The notes beneath the pieces are model-generated. The model worked only from the letters and a program-made list of their open reading frames with translations. It was not told where the DNA came from and searched no databases. From an uncultured Maribacter sp. (lineage in GTDB: Bacteria; Bacteroidota; Bacteroidia; Flavobacteriales; Flavobacteriaceae), in assembly GCA_947493885.1 (NCBI GenBank), contig CANLTE010000010.1, positions 1 through 64,000 of the forward strand: a stretch of 64,000 nt of DNA. The letters are read 5' to 3'. The stretch's first letter is position 1; each line of letters begins with the position of its first letter. Position numbers and translations under genes: made by a program. This document shows, piece by piece, positions 9,150-18,800 of this stretch.

Positions 9150-10636
9150 TTGGATTTGATTTGTTTTAAATGTAGCAATATTGGCGCACTTTCTGTACCA
9201 TACTTGTCAATTAATGTGATTGCTATCCGGTTTTTGCCTTTCAAATTTTTAAGCGGTATTTGTATGTAATCAGGAGTACTGATATGCTGTTTTATTAATA
9301 GCTTTTTCATAAAGGAAGTGTCCTTGCCCTTATATACTAAAGCATATCTAAAATTGTTTAAATTTTTAATATAAAGTAGAAGATGTGTTTTGTTTTTCTC
9401 AATCTTTTTAACATCAAACAACAATGTTTTAGGACCGAATGATGGTGGAAGAGCAGGGTATTTATACAATTTTCGTTTTAGGTATTTGGCTACGTCTGTA
9501 TTAGTATCTATTAGCCATTTTGCACTAAAAAAAGCATTACCATTTACCTTACTCGCGTTTCTGGCATAGCTTATTTGATTTGGCAATTCTTTTTTATTAT
9601 TCCATGCTTTATCACTGTTATTTCTAATCTTATAAAGGCTATTACCTACATATAAATTGGTGTTAATGGTTTTTACATTCCACCAATCCACTATTTTTTT
9701 GTGTGATGCTACGGGCAAATCCATGCTCCAATATACTTGAGGAATTATATAATCTATCCAATTTTGCTCCATCCATAGTAGAGGGTCAGCATATAAGTCG
9801 TTATAGGTTGTTTGTCCAGCTTTGGTATCAGACCCGTTGGGGCTAGTACTTTTATTTTGCCAGACTCCAAAAGGGCTAATCCCAAATTGAATCCATGGTT
9901 TTGCTTTTTTAATAGTTTGATGTGTTTTTTTGACCAATGAATCAATATTGCTTCTTCTCCAATCTGCTAAAGATTGATTGGGTTGTTTATGTTTGTTGTA
10001 AGCGAGAGAATCATTAAAGATTTCGTTTTTAATACTATATGGATAAAAATAATCATCAAAATGAATCGCATCAATATCGTAATTCGATACAATTTCGTCT
10101 ATAATACAGGTGAATCGTTCTTGTATTTCGGGCAATCCCGGGTTATAATAGTATTTTTTACCATACTTTACCATCCAATCTGGGTGCTGAAAATAGTCAT
10201 GTTCTGGGTGTAATATTTCGGTTTTTAAATCAAAAGTAGCTCTGTAAGGATTTAACCAAGCATGAAATTCCATACCTCGGTCATGAGCTTCATTAATCAT
10301 CCAGTTTAACAAATATGTATCATCAGGAACTTTACCCTCTTCTCCCGTTAAAAACCTAGACCAAGGCGCATATGTAGAATCGTAAAACGCATCACCAGCG
10401 GTTCGTATTTGAACAATTACACTATTAAAGTTGAGGTCTTGGTAAAAATTTAAAATATTGAGATAATCTTTTTTTTGCTTTTCTATGGCATCAAAACCAC
10501 TTTTTGGCCAATCAATATTTACAACTGTGGCAATCCAAACACCTCTAAATTCTGTTTTTGGCTGTGGATTTTTAGGTTTTAAAACACTGCATGAAGTAAA
10601 ACTTAGTACTAAAAGAAAAAAGATTTTTTTGAACAT
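9146..10636 (-). CDS. GHL10-family glycoside hydrolase-like lipoprotein (DigH/YngK type)
   Basis: A 496-residue protein with a lipoprotein signal (MFKKIFFLLVLSFTSCSVL, lipobox TSC). A GHL10 (formerly DUF187) TIM-barrel domain follows from about residue 27: FRGVWIATVVNIDWPKS, HAWLNPYRA near 125, DIDAIHFDDYFYPY near 190 and IIPQVYWSMD near 290. A small beta-rich C-terminal domain covers about 400-490. E. coli DigH (YddW) of this family cuts denuded peptidoglycan glycan strands from the outer membrane. Leading an operon with AmpG-like, NagZ and AnmK genes, this protein may likewise release glycan fragments for import. The family is clear; the peptidoglycan substrate is inferred. Confidence 0.85.
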   Translation of the reverse strand: MFKKIFFLLVLSFTSCSVLKPKNPQPKTEFRGVWIATVVNIDWPKSGFDAIEKQKKDYLNILNFYQDLNFNSVIVQIRTAGDAFYDSTYAPWSRFLTGEEGKVPDDTYLLNWMINEAHDRGMEFHAWLNPYRATFDLKTEILHPEHDYFQHPDWMVKYGKKYYYNPGLPEIQERFTCIIDEIVSNYDIDAIHFDDYFYPYSIKNEIFNDSLAYNKHKQPNQSLADWRRSNIDSLVKKTHQTIKKAKPWIQFGISPFGVWQNKSTSPNGSDTKAGQTTYNDLYADPLLWMEQNWIDYIIPQVYWSMDLPVASHKKIVDWWNVKTINTNLYVGNSLYKIRNNSDKAWNNKKELPNQISYARNASKVNGNAFFSAKWLIDTNTDVAKYLKRKLYKYPALPPSFGPKTLLFDVKKIEKNKTHLLLYIKNLNNFRYALVYKGKDTSFMKKLLIKQHISTPDYIQIPLKNLKGKNRIAITLIDKYGTESAPILLHLKQIKSK

Positions 10637-10685
10637 TAATATCGTTGTATTACTGTTTAATTGAAGATGGTGAATTTAGTTTTAA

Positions 10686-10693
10686 CAAAGTTA
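10686..10693 (-). promoter_or_regulatory. -7 box (TAACTTTG) for the recycling operon
   Basis: On the minus strand 10693-10686 reads TAACTTTG, a match to the Bacteroidota TAnnTTTG element, about 50 nt upstream of the GHL10 start. No clear -33 TTG is seen at the usual spacing. Confidence 0.45.
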
Positions 10694-10746
10694 CAGATAA
10701 TAGTATTGGTTGTTAAAAGCTAAAGCGTTTCTAAACAAGAATATTT

Positions 10747-10754
10747 TACCTTTG
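10747..10754 (+). promoter_or_regulatory. -7 box (TACCTTTG) for murQ
   Basis: TACCTTTG matches TAnnTTTG and lies 37 nt before the murQ ATG. It faces away from the minus-strand box at 10686-10693. The two halves of the recycling pathway are therefore probably transcribed from one compact divergent control region. Confidence 0.5.
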
Positions 10755-10791
10755 AGTTTTATTAACCCTAAGCATATACAAAATACAAGGC

Positions 10792-11607
10792 ATGAGCTTT
10801 ACTAAAATTACCGAAACACCTTCTCATTATAACAATTTAGAGGATATGGATACTTTAAGTATCCTGACCAATATGAACAATGAGGATAAAAAAGTGGCTC
10901 TTGCTGTTGAAAAAGTGATTCCGCAAATAACTAAACTGGTAGATGATTTAGCTGAACGTTTTAATAGGGGAGGAAGGCTTTTTTATATTGGAGCGGGAAC
11001 CAGCGGTCGTTTGGGTATTTTGGATGCTTCTGAAATTCCGCCAACCTTTGGTATGCCTCATGAAAGGGTAATTGGTTTAATTGCGGGAGGTGATTCTGCA
11101 ATTAGAAAAGCAGTAGAAAATGCTGAAGACCAAACGAAACAGGCATGGAAAGACCTTATGGAGCATCAAATAAATGAGAATGATGTTGTAGTTGGCATAG
11201 CAGCTTCAGGTACAACACCTTATGTTTTAGGTGGGTTAAATGATGCAAAAAAGCATAATATTTTAACGGCTGGTATAACTAATAATCCAGGTTCTCCGTT
11301 GGCAGAAATGGCTGATATTCCTATTGAGATTAATGTAGGGCCAGAGTTTGTCACAGGAAGCACTAGAATGAAAAGCGGAACTTCACAAAAATTGGCTTTA
11401 AACATGATTTCCACGGCTTTAATGATAAAAATAGGAAGAGTAAAAGGAAACAAAATGGTAAACATGCAATTGAGCAACAACAAATTAGTAGATAGGGGTG
11501 TACGTTATATTGTTGAAGGTTTAGGGGTTGATTATAATGTAGCAGAAATATTACTGAAAAAATATGGCTCGGTTAAAGCTGCCTTAGACGCCGAGGGAAA
11601 AGTTTAA
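10792..11607 (+). CDS. murQ: N-acetylmuramic acid 6-phosphate etherase
   Basis: A 271-residue cytoplasmic SIS-domain enzyme that cleaves the lactyl ether of MurNAc-6-P, giving GlcNAc-6-P and D-lactate. Motifs: ITETPSHYNNLEDMDT at the N-terminus, FYIGAGTSGRLGILDASEIPPTFG near residues 65-88 (with the conserved Glu), GIAASGTTPYVLG near 135, and EFVTGSTRMKSGTSQK near 185. It is about 25 residues shorter than E. coli MurQ at the C-terminus. The gene is divergent from the GHL10-ampG-nagZ-anmK run and supplies the step after AnmK, so the window holds a complete route from anhydromuropeptides to GlcNAc-6-P. Confidence 0.95.
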   Translation: MSFTKITETPSHYNNLEDMDTLSILTNMNNEDKKVALAVEKVIPQITKLVDDLAERFNRGGRLFYIGAGTSGRLGILDASEIPPTFGMPHERVIGLIAGGDSAIRKAVENAEDQTKQAWKDLMEHQINENDVVVGIAASGTTPYVLGGLNDAKKHNILTAGITNNPGSPLAEMADIPIEINVGPEFVTGSTRMKSGTSQKLALNMISTALMIKIGRVKGNKMVNMQLSNNKLVDRGVRYIVEGLGVDYNVAEILLKKYGSVKAALDAEGKV

Positions 11608-11625
11608 AACTATACCGAAAAATTA

Positions 11626-12747
11626 TTAGTTGGGTAATAGTTTGTAAATACCTTTACCTTCCACGGCAACATATATAAATCCGTCTGGACCTTGTTTTAC
11701 ATTGCGTACACGACCAACATCAGACATTAATTTTTCTTGTTGAATAATATTGTTTGAATTATCTAATTTTAATAATTCAAGATACCTAAAAACCAAAGAT
11801 CCTACTAACAAGCGCCCTTGCCATTCAGGATATTTGTCAGAGGTTATAAATGCCATGCCACTTGGCGCTATTGAGGGTGTCCATTGATGAATGGGAGATT
11901 CCATTCCTTCCATTTCAGTTAAATCAGTAATAGTCGTTCCGCTATAATTTATACCAAAAGTAACTAGTGGCCAACCATAGTTTGCTCCTTTTTTTATGAT
12001 ATTAATTTCATCACCACCTCTTGGACCATGCTCATGATTCCAAATTTCACCAGTACTTGGATGTTTTACCAAACCTTGAGGATTTCTATGGCCGTAACTA
12101 TAAATTGCAGTTTTAGCGCCATCTACTCCTACAAACGGATTATCATTAGGGATACTACCATCATCATTTAAACGATATATTTTTCCTCCATCGCGCTTAA
12201 TATCTTGTGGGTTAATATCGCGTTCACCACGTTCGCCAATAGAAAAATAAAGAAAACCTTTATTGTCAAAGGCAATTCTAGATCCAAAATGTTGCCCTTT
12301 AGTTGTATTTGGGGAAGCTTTATAAAGAACCTCTTTTTCAATGAGCTGGTTGTTTTTTAGTTTAGCTCTCATGAGTGCTGTATGTCCACCTTTTTTATCT
12401 CCTTCAGCTGACGAATATGTTAAATATATCCATCCGTTTTTATCATAATTAGGGTGTAAGGCAACATCCATTAGCCCTCCCTGACCTCGAACATAAATCT
12501 CAGGTAAATTGGTGATTTGTGTTTTTTCCTTGTTTTTAAAAAGAACTAATTCTCCGCGTTTTTCTGTAATCAAAAGATCACCATTGGGTAAAAATGCCAA
12601 ACCCCATGGAATTTGCATGTCATCGACGAACAACATACTTTCAACGATGGTATTTTTTATTTCATCGGGTTTATTTTCAGTTCTTTGAGCACATGAAAAA
12701 TTCAACCATACAACGAATAAATTCAAAAGAAAAATACTTTTTTTCAT
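11626..12747 (-). CDS. PQQ-dependent sugar dehydrogenase family lipoprotein
   Basis: A 373-residue protein with a lipoprotein-type signal (LFVVWLNFSCAQ) and a six-bladed beta-propeller of the soluble glucose/aldose dehydrogenase (GSDH) family. Recognisable segments are IPWGLAFLPNGDLLITEKRGEL near residue 48, GGLMDVALHPNYDKNGWIYLTYS near 90, YSYGHRNPQGL near 220 and WNHEHGPRGGDEIN near 240, whose His and Arg positions line the active site in this family. It would oxidise aldoses in the periplasm with PQQ. No PQQ synthesis genes are in the window, so the cofactor may be scavenged, or the protein may have lost activity. It ends 18 bp from murQ, which is convergent. Confidence 0.85.
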   Translation of the reverse strand: MKKSIFLLNLFVVWLNFSCAQRTENKPDEIKNTIVESMLFVDDMQIPWGLAFLPNGDLLITEKRGELVLFKNKEKTQITNLPEIYVRGQGGLMDVALHPNYDKNGWIYLTYSSAEGDKKGGHTALMRAKLKNNQLIEKEVLYKASPNTTKGQHFGSRIAFDNKGFLYFSIGERGERDINPQDIKRDGGKIYRLNDDGSIPNDNPFVGVDGAKTAIYSYGHRNPQGLVKHPSTGEIWNHEHGPRGGDEINIIKKGANYGWPLVTFGINYSGTTITDLTEMEGMESPIHQWTPSIAPSGMAFITSDKYPEWQGRLLVGSLVFRYLELLKLDNSNNIIQQEKLMSDVGRVRNVKQGPDGFIYVAVEGKGIYKLLPN

Positions 12748-12888
12748 AGTTCAACGTTAGAAATAAAGATATATATGAGCCATTTAACTAATATAAAAGT
12801 AAAAGATTTAGCTATAAGATAAACAATTACACTAAAGATTGTGTTAGCCCCAAAATTAACGCGCTCTTGACAAAACTCGACTTAACCT

Positions 12889-15800
12889 ATGCTCTCAAAA
12901 AAAACTCGGTATATTCGTTATGCCGTTCTATTGATAGTACTTACTGTGGTATATACTTCTAGCATTGCTAATACCCCAGTTCGCTCTTTTTTTGAAGAAG
13001 TAACCACCACTATAAAAAGCAAAGTTTTTGCAGTGGATAATAATAGTACTGCAAAAAAAGTAAGTACTTCTATTAAAGATACAAAAAATGAATTTTCTGA
13101 AACATTGGCTCCCGCACCAATGTTTGCAACTATTATTCAAGGAGCAGATGATGCTGTAGATTGTTCAATAAATGGATTTACCATTGCTCAGTTTTTTCTT
13201 TGTGGAGATGCAGATGACCGTACATTGAGTTTGGCTGGTGGACCCTATGGTAGCGTATCTTGGCAACAAATGACGGCATGTACTCCTGATACCAATGTTG
13301 ATTGTCCCGACACCAATGCGGGTTGTTATACACAAGTTTCAACGGATCAGACGTTTAATTTAGATGCAAGTACAATTTCAACAACCGAAGGGGCAGAATT
13401 TAGAGTAGTAGTTGATGGTACACCTTATTATATTGAGGTTACAAAAAGTACAATTGACTTATCATACCTAAAGACAGACTTTATTTGTAACAATCCTGGA
13501 CGTATTGAATTAACAGGTTTGCCCAATAATTATGAGTTTAGAATTAAACTAGAAAGTGACCCAGCTTTTCCACCAACTTTTCAATCTTCATCTGTTTTTG
13601 ATAACCTACAGCCAGGTAGATATGAAATAGAAACCAGATTAGATATTGGAGGGGATGTTTGTATTTACCGCTATCCAGTTATTGAAATTTTACAAGAAGA
13701 TTTAACTATTAATGTAACTTTTACCGATGCTTTATGTAGTGGAGATGCGGGAAGTATTTCAGTTGAAGCATTGCCGGCAAACGTAGGACCGTATGTATTT
13801 ACGCTACTTGATGAAAATGGAGCTGAAATTGAATTTACTTCTACAATTGCAAGTAATACGCATACATTTACCACAGTAAGTGCAGGAACATACTCAGTTC
13901 AAGTAGAAACTAATGAATGTAAAGAAGATATTCCTAACGGAATTGCTGCACCAACACAAGATAGAGATACCAGTGGAAATCCTATCACAATTGGTAATGG
14001 TTTAAATCCTATTGCCATTGAGACCAACACTAACGGAGAAAGTTTTGGATGCGCTACTATTACCAGTGTAGATATAGATGTAACAGTTACTGGAGGCTCA
14101 GGACCTTTTTCATATACCGTTGATGACGGAGGAAATTCTGGAGGAACTTTTGCTTCTTCAAGTGTTTACACAGTAACTTCACCTGGAACATATACTTTTA
14201 CGGTAACAGATAGTGCAGGTTGTACAGAAACAAAATCGGAGTATGTAGCAATACTATCTCCACCAAATGTTACTGCAACTAATAGAGATGGCACCTGTAC
14301 TAATGGAGGAGGAAGAATAGATTTTATAGTAGTTGATTCGCAAGGGTTTAATTTGGAATTTAGAACAAGTTCTGGAGACCCATGGAGTTCTTCTATGCAA
14401 TTACCAGTGCCAGATGGATCTTATCCAGATGTACAAGTGCGATATTTTCAAGGAGGATTTAGCTGTATCTTGGATTTACCTACAGTAACTGTTAATTCTG
14501 AAGCTGGTTTATCGGCATCTGCTTCTAGAGCACAAGATTATGCGTGTAATAATGGAGGAGGAATTATTGATTTTAATCCATTACTTACTATAGGAGGGTC
14601 AGGTACTGGATATGAGTATAGTATAGATAATGTAACATATCAAACAGGGACAAGCTTTACTGGTTTAGCGCCAGGAACTTACGTGCCTTATGTTAGAGAT
14701 GATGCAGGATGTAGACAACCGCTTATTGCAATTACTATTTCCCAACCAGAAGCACCTTCTGCTATTGATTTTGTTCAGGACCAATTAAACTGTGCAACAG
14801 GAACTAGTAGAGTTACTGTTAATGTTACTAGTGGAGTGGCAATTACACAATACGCAATTACCTCACCCATAACAGTTACTCAAGGAAGTAACGTTTTTGC
14901 AGGATTAAATTTAGATACCTCATATCAATTTGAAGTTACTGATGCCAATGGATGTATTTACCCAGCTAGTTTTACTACAGGTGGTTTTAGTACCATAAGA
15001 GCCAGAGTTAAGTCAGGAGGAGATAGAAGGGTTTGTCCAGGAGATACAGATGGTAATGGAGCCTTTTTAGTGGATGGTTTTGGAGTAGATTATGATTATA
15101 CTGTTACCGGTCCAGCAACTTCCTTAAGTGGTACTAGTAGCGGTTCAGAAATACCTGTGCCAAATATAGGGGTAGGAACCTATACTATTGTAGTTACGGA
15201 TAATGAAACAAATTGTACAGACACTATAAGTTTTGATATTGAAGAGCCTACTACACCACTTGCGTTAACAACAACAGTTACTGATATGAGTTGTCAAAAT
15301 AACAATATAGGTCGCGTCAGAGCTAACCCAGTTGCTGGGAGTGGTTTTGGAGGTTATAGTTATCAACTAGAGTGGCCATCAGGAACTATTCAAGGACCGA
15401 AATCAGGAAGAACATTTGGAAATTTAACAGAAACAGGTTCGTATACATTAACAATAATAGACTCTGAAGGATGTACTGAAACGGAGAGTTTTACCTTATC
15501 TCAAGTAGATGCGCCAACAATTTCATTGGTTAGTGCAGATCTTTGTTTTTCACCTACAAATGATGGGGAAATAACAGTAAGTTCTACAGCAGGTACTGCA
15601 GCTTTAGGAACACATCAATATAGAATTGGAAATTCTGGAACCCTTCAAGGAAGCCCTATTTTTTCGAATTTAGTGCCAGGAACGTACAATATTCAGGTGG
15701 TAGATGGTAATAATTGTACAGATGAGTTAACAGTTATAGTGCCACTTCAGATTCAGGTTAATTTAGATTTAGTTTCTGATATTTCTTGTGGAGGAGATGG

Positions 15801-18800
15801 TCAAATGCGTATAAATATAAGCGAAGGAGATATATCTAGTTTAGCTTCAACATCATATACAATATATAAAGATGGTGTTGCTGTTACAGGACATATTGGT
15901 AATGCATTACCATCTGCATCTTTCCTATATACCGTGCCTTATGGAGAACATGGGGATTATACGGTTGAGGTAATTGATAACAATACATGTTCAAACACAT
16001 CAGCACCATTAACTTATGCTGAGCCAACAAATATTGCTGCAACAGAGCGTATTGTTGGTCCCAGTTGTGGAGATACAAATAGTGGTTTTGTTGAGATAAT
16101 ACCAACAGTTTCATCAGGAATTCCACCTTTTGAAACGGTATTGGCGCCAGCAAGTTATGGTTTAATTGCAGACCCTAACGATCCCGACCCAGCAGCAATT
16201 AATATTTATGACTTTAGCTCCCAAACAATTTATTCAGGTCTTGCAGCAGGAAACTATGAATACATAGTAAAGGACTCCAGAGACTGTATTACAGGAATAA
16301 TTCCAATAACAATAACTGATGACCTTACAGGTTCTCCTGTCGTGGCTTTAACTCCTATTGACGCTACTTGTTCCGCAACTGGAGAAATTTCAGGAGGAGT
16401 AACTGTTGATGTAACACCAGGGTCTCCTAATTATACGATTAGAATAGAAGATTTATTTGGAGGTCTTTTAGTGGAACGAACAAATGTAGCTCCAGGAGAT
16501 TTACCATTAACTATTAATGATACTTCTTTAGTTCCTGGTAATTATCAGGTCGCAGTAGTTGATGCACGAGGGTGTATAGATATTCAGCCGTTAACCATTG
16601 GAACAGCTTCTTTAGATATTATACCAACATACCCTCCACCACCAATTACTTGTACCCCAGGGGGTACCACAGTATGTGTAGATATAGTAGGAGGAACATT
16701 ACCTTTAAATTATGAGATAAGACTAGTAGAGGATCCGGTTGCTGCTTGGCAAACACCTAATAATCCACCTTCAAATCATTGTTTTACAGGATTGTTATTT
16801 GGAGTTTCATACACAGTAGAAGTTCAAGATGTAAATACAGGGTGTACATATCAAGAAGTAATTACACTACCAGATGGCCCTGGAATGGACGTTGGTTTAA
16901 GTATAGATGATGTTACTTGTAGAAGTGGGAATGTAGGTTTAAATTACACAATAACCACGGGAACTGCTCCTTTTGATATTATAATTACGAATTTAGATAC
17001 GGGTACAGAGGTTTATAATGTGACTGGTAGTACGGATTTTACACTGGCTACGGATTTATCAGTACCATCTGGACGATATGGTATTTCGGTAGAGGATGCT
17101 GCTGGTTGTAGCGATGGTGCGGAGGCAGTTGCAACTTTAAATTTACCCCGTGTAGACGTTATAGAAAATGTAAATGCAAATTGTAATGCTTTAGGTCAAC
17201 TTACCGTGAGAGGTAGTGGAGGAGACGGAGGGCCATATGTATACGCTTTTCTTCCAGCGGGGAGTACTCCAGTACCTTCAGATTTTTCTGATGCCAGAAC
17301 GGTTTCATTGCCTGGTTCGCTGGCTCCCGGAACAGATTATGATATTTGGGTACGAGATGGTAGAGGATGTGACTTTATGACCTCAGCTGCTGTTGTTCAA
17401 CTAGATCCAAACTTACCAGCACCAACAATTAGTGTAAACAATCAGTGTGATGTAACAACTCCTGTTGGTGGTTTTACAATAACGATTGAAATGCCTGGAA
17501 ATATTGATACTCCTACTTTTACTTTAAATGGAGATAGTCAAACACCAGTTTATACGCCTGGTGTTCCAACTCAAGCTATATTTACTGTTAACAATATAGG
17601 TACATACCCAATACATGTGATTGATGCCAATGGTTGTGATGTAGATGATGTTGCAGAGGTTTATCAGGTGCTTTCTGCTTCAGGAGGTTTTGGTGCAAAT
17701 GAACCAACTTGTACAGATGCTGATGGAACTATTACTATTACAGCTAATGGTGGTAGTGGTGATTTTGATTTTGAATTGCAAACAAGTGGAGGAACCACCA
17801 TAACAAATAACGCTACTGGTATTTTTACTGGTTTGGCTTGGGGAAATTATCAGGTATTGGTAACAGACAACCTTGTTGATGATGGAACCACTAATTGTGA
17901 ATTTTTAGTTGATGGAATTATTAGTGCTGCGCCAACTCAACCGGTAATTGATGATATTGGACAAAGCGATATGAGTTGTAACGGTGTTGTTGATGGAAGT
18001 ATTAGTGTAGCTTTAGTCACAGGTACTGATATTGATGGAATTAGGGAACACAATTTATACGTTGGTTCGTTGCCATTGCCTGGAGGCGCCACTCCAGTTG
18101 CAACACAAATAAATGGAACTTTTACAGGCTTAGGGGCTAACACGTATGTTGTTGAGGTAGTAACTGATAAAGGTTGTATAGATCAAGAGGAGTTTACAAT
18201 TGTTAACCCTCCATTGTTTGAAATTAGTTGGCCAGCAGTAACATTTGCTTGTGAGACGGGGACCAACAGATTTAGTACAGCAACTATATCAACAGTTATA
18301 GACAACCCAGGAAATGGAGCTCCTTACGGTTATAAGTTAGACCCGGCAGATAGTTATCAAAGTAGTGGTGATTTTGAAATTGTAGATAATGGAAGCTCTC
18401 AAACAATAACGGTGTATGCAATTGATGCTAATGGTTGTGAATCACAATTTACGAGAACAATAGACCCACCTAGTACTGTAAGTGGTTTAATTACCCAAGT
18501 ATCACCCATGGATTGTGAAAATCCAGAACGTATAACCATAGATGTAACAGGTACAACTAATTTCACTATCGAAGATCAAGGTTCGTCGGTTGCATTTGTG
18601 CCAAATGTGGTTCAAACTAGTGGAACGTCAGTTACTTTTGACTTACCGTTTGCTGTAGGTGAATATCGTTTACAAATAAATGATGCTGGTGGATGTACGT
18701 ACCCAATAGCCGCATATACTGTTGTTCAGCCAGTATTACCGTCAGTTACAATAAGCGAGGCAGAACCCATTAGTTGTTTTGGAGCTATAGATGGAGCAAT

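Noticed and set aside
12867-12872. TTGACA as a sigma70-type -35 box before the adhesin gene
   Set aside because: It is only about 16 nt from the ATG, there is no room for a -10 box, and Bacteroidota use a different consensus.
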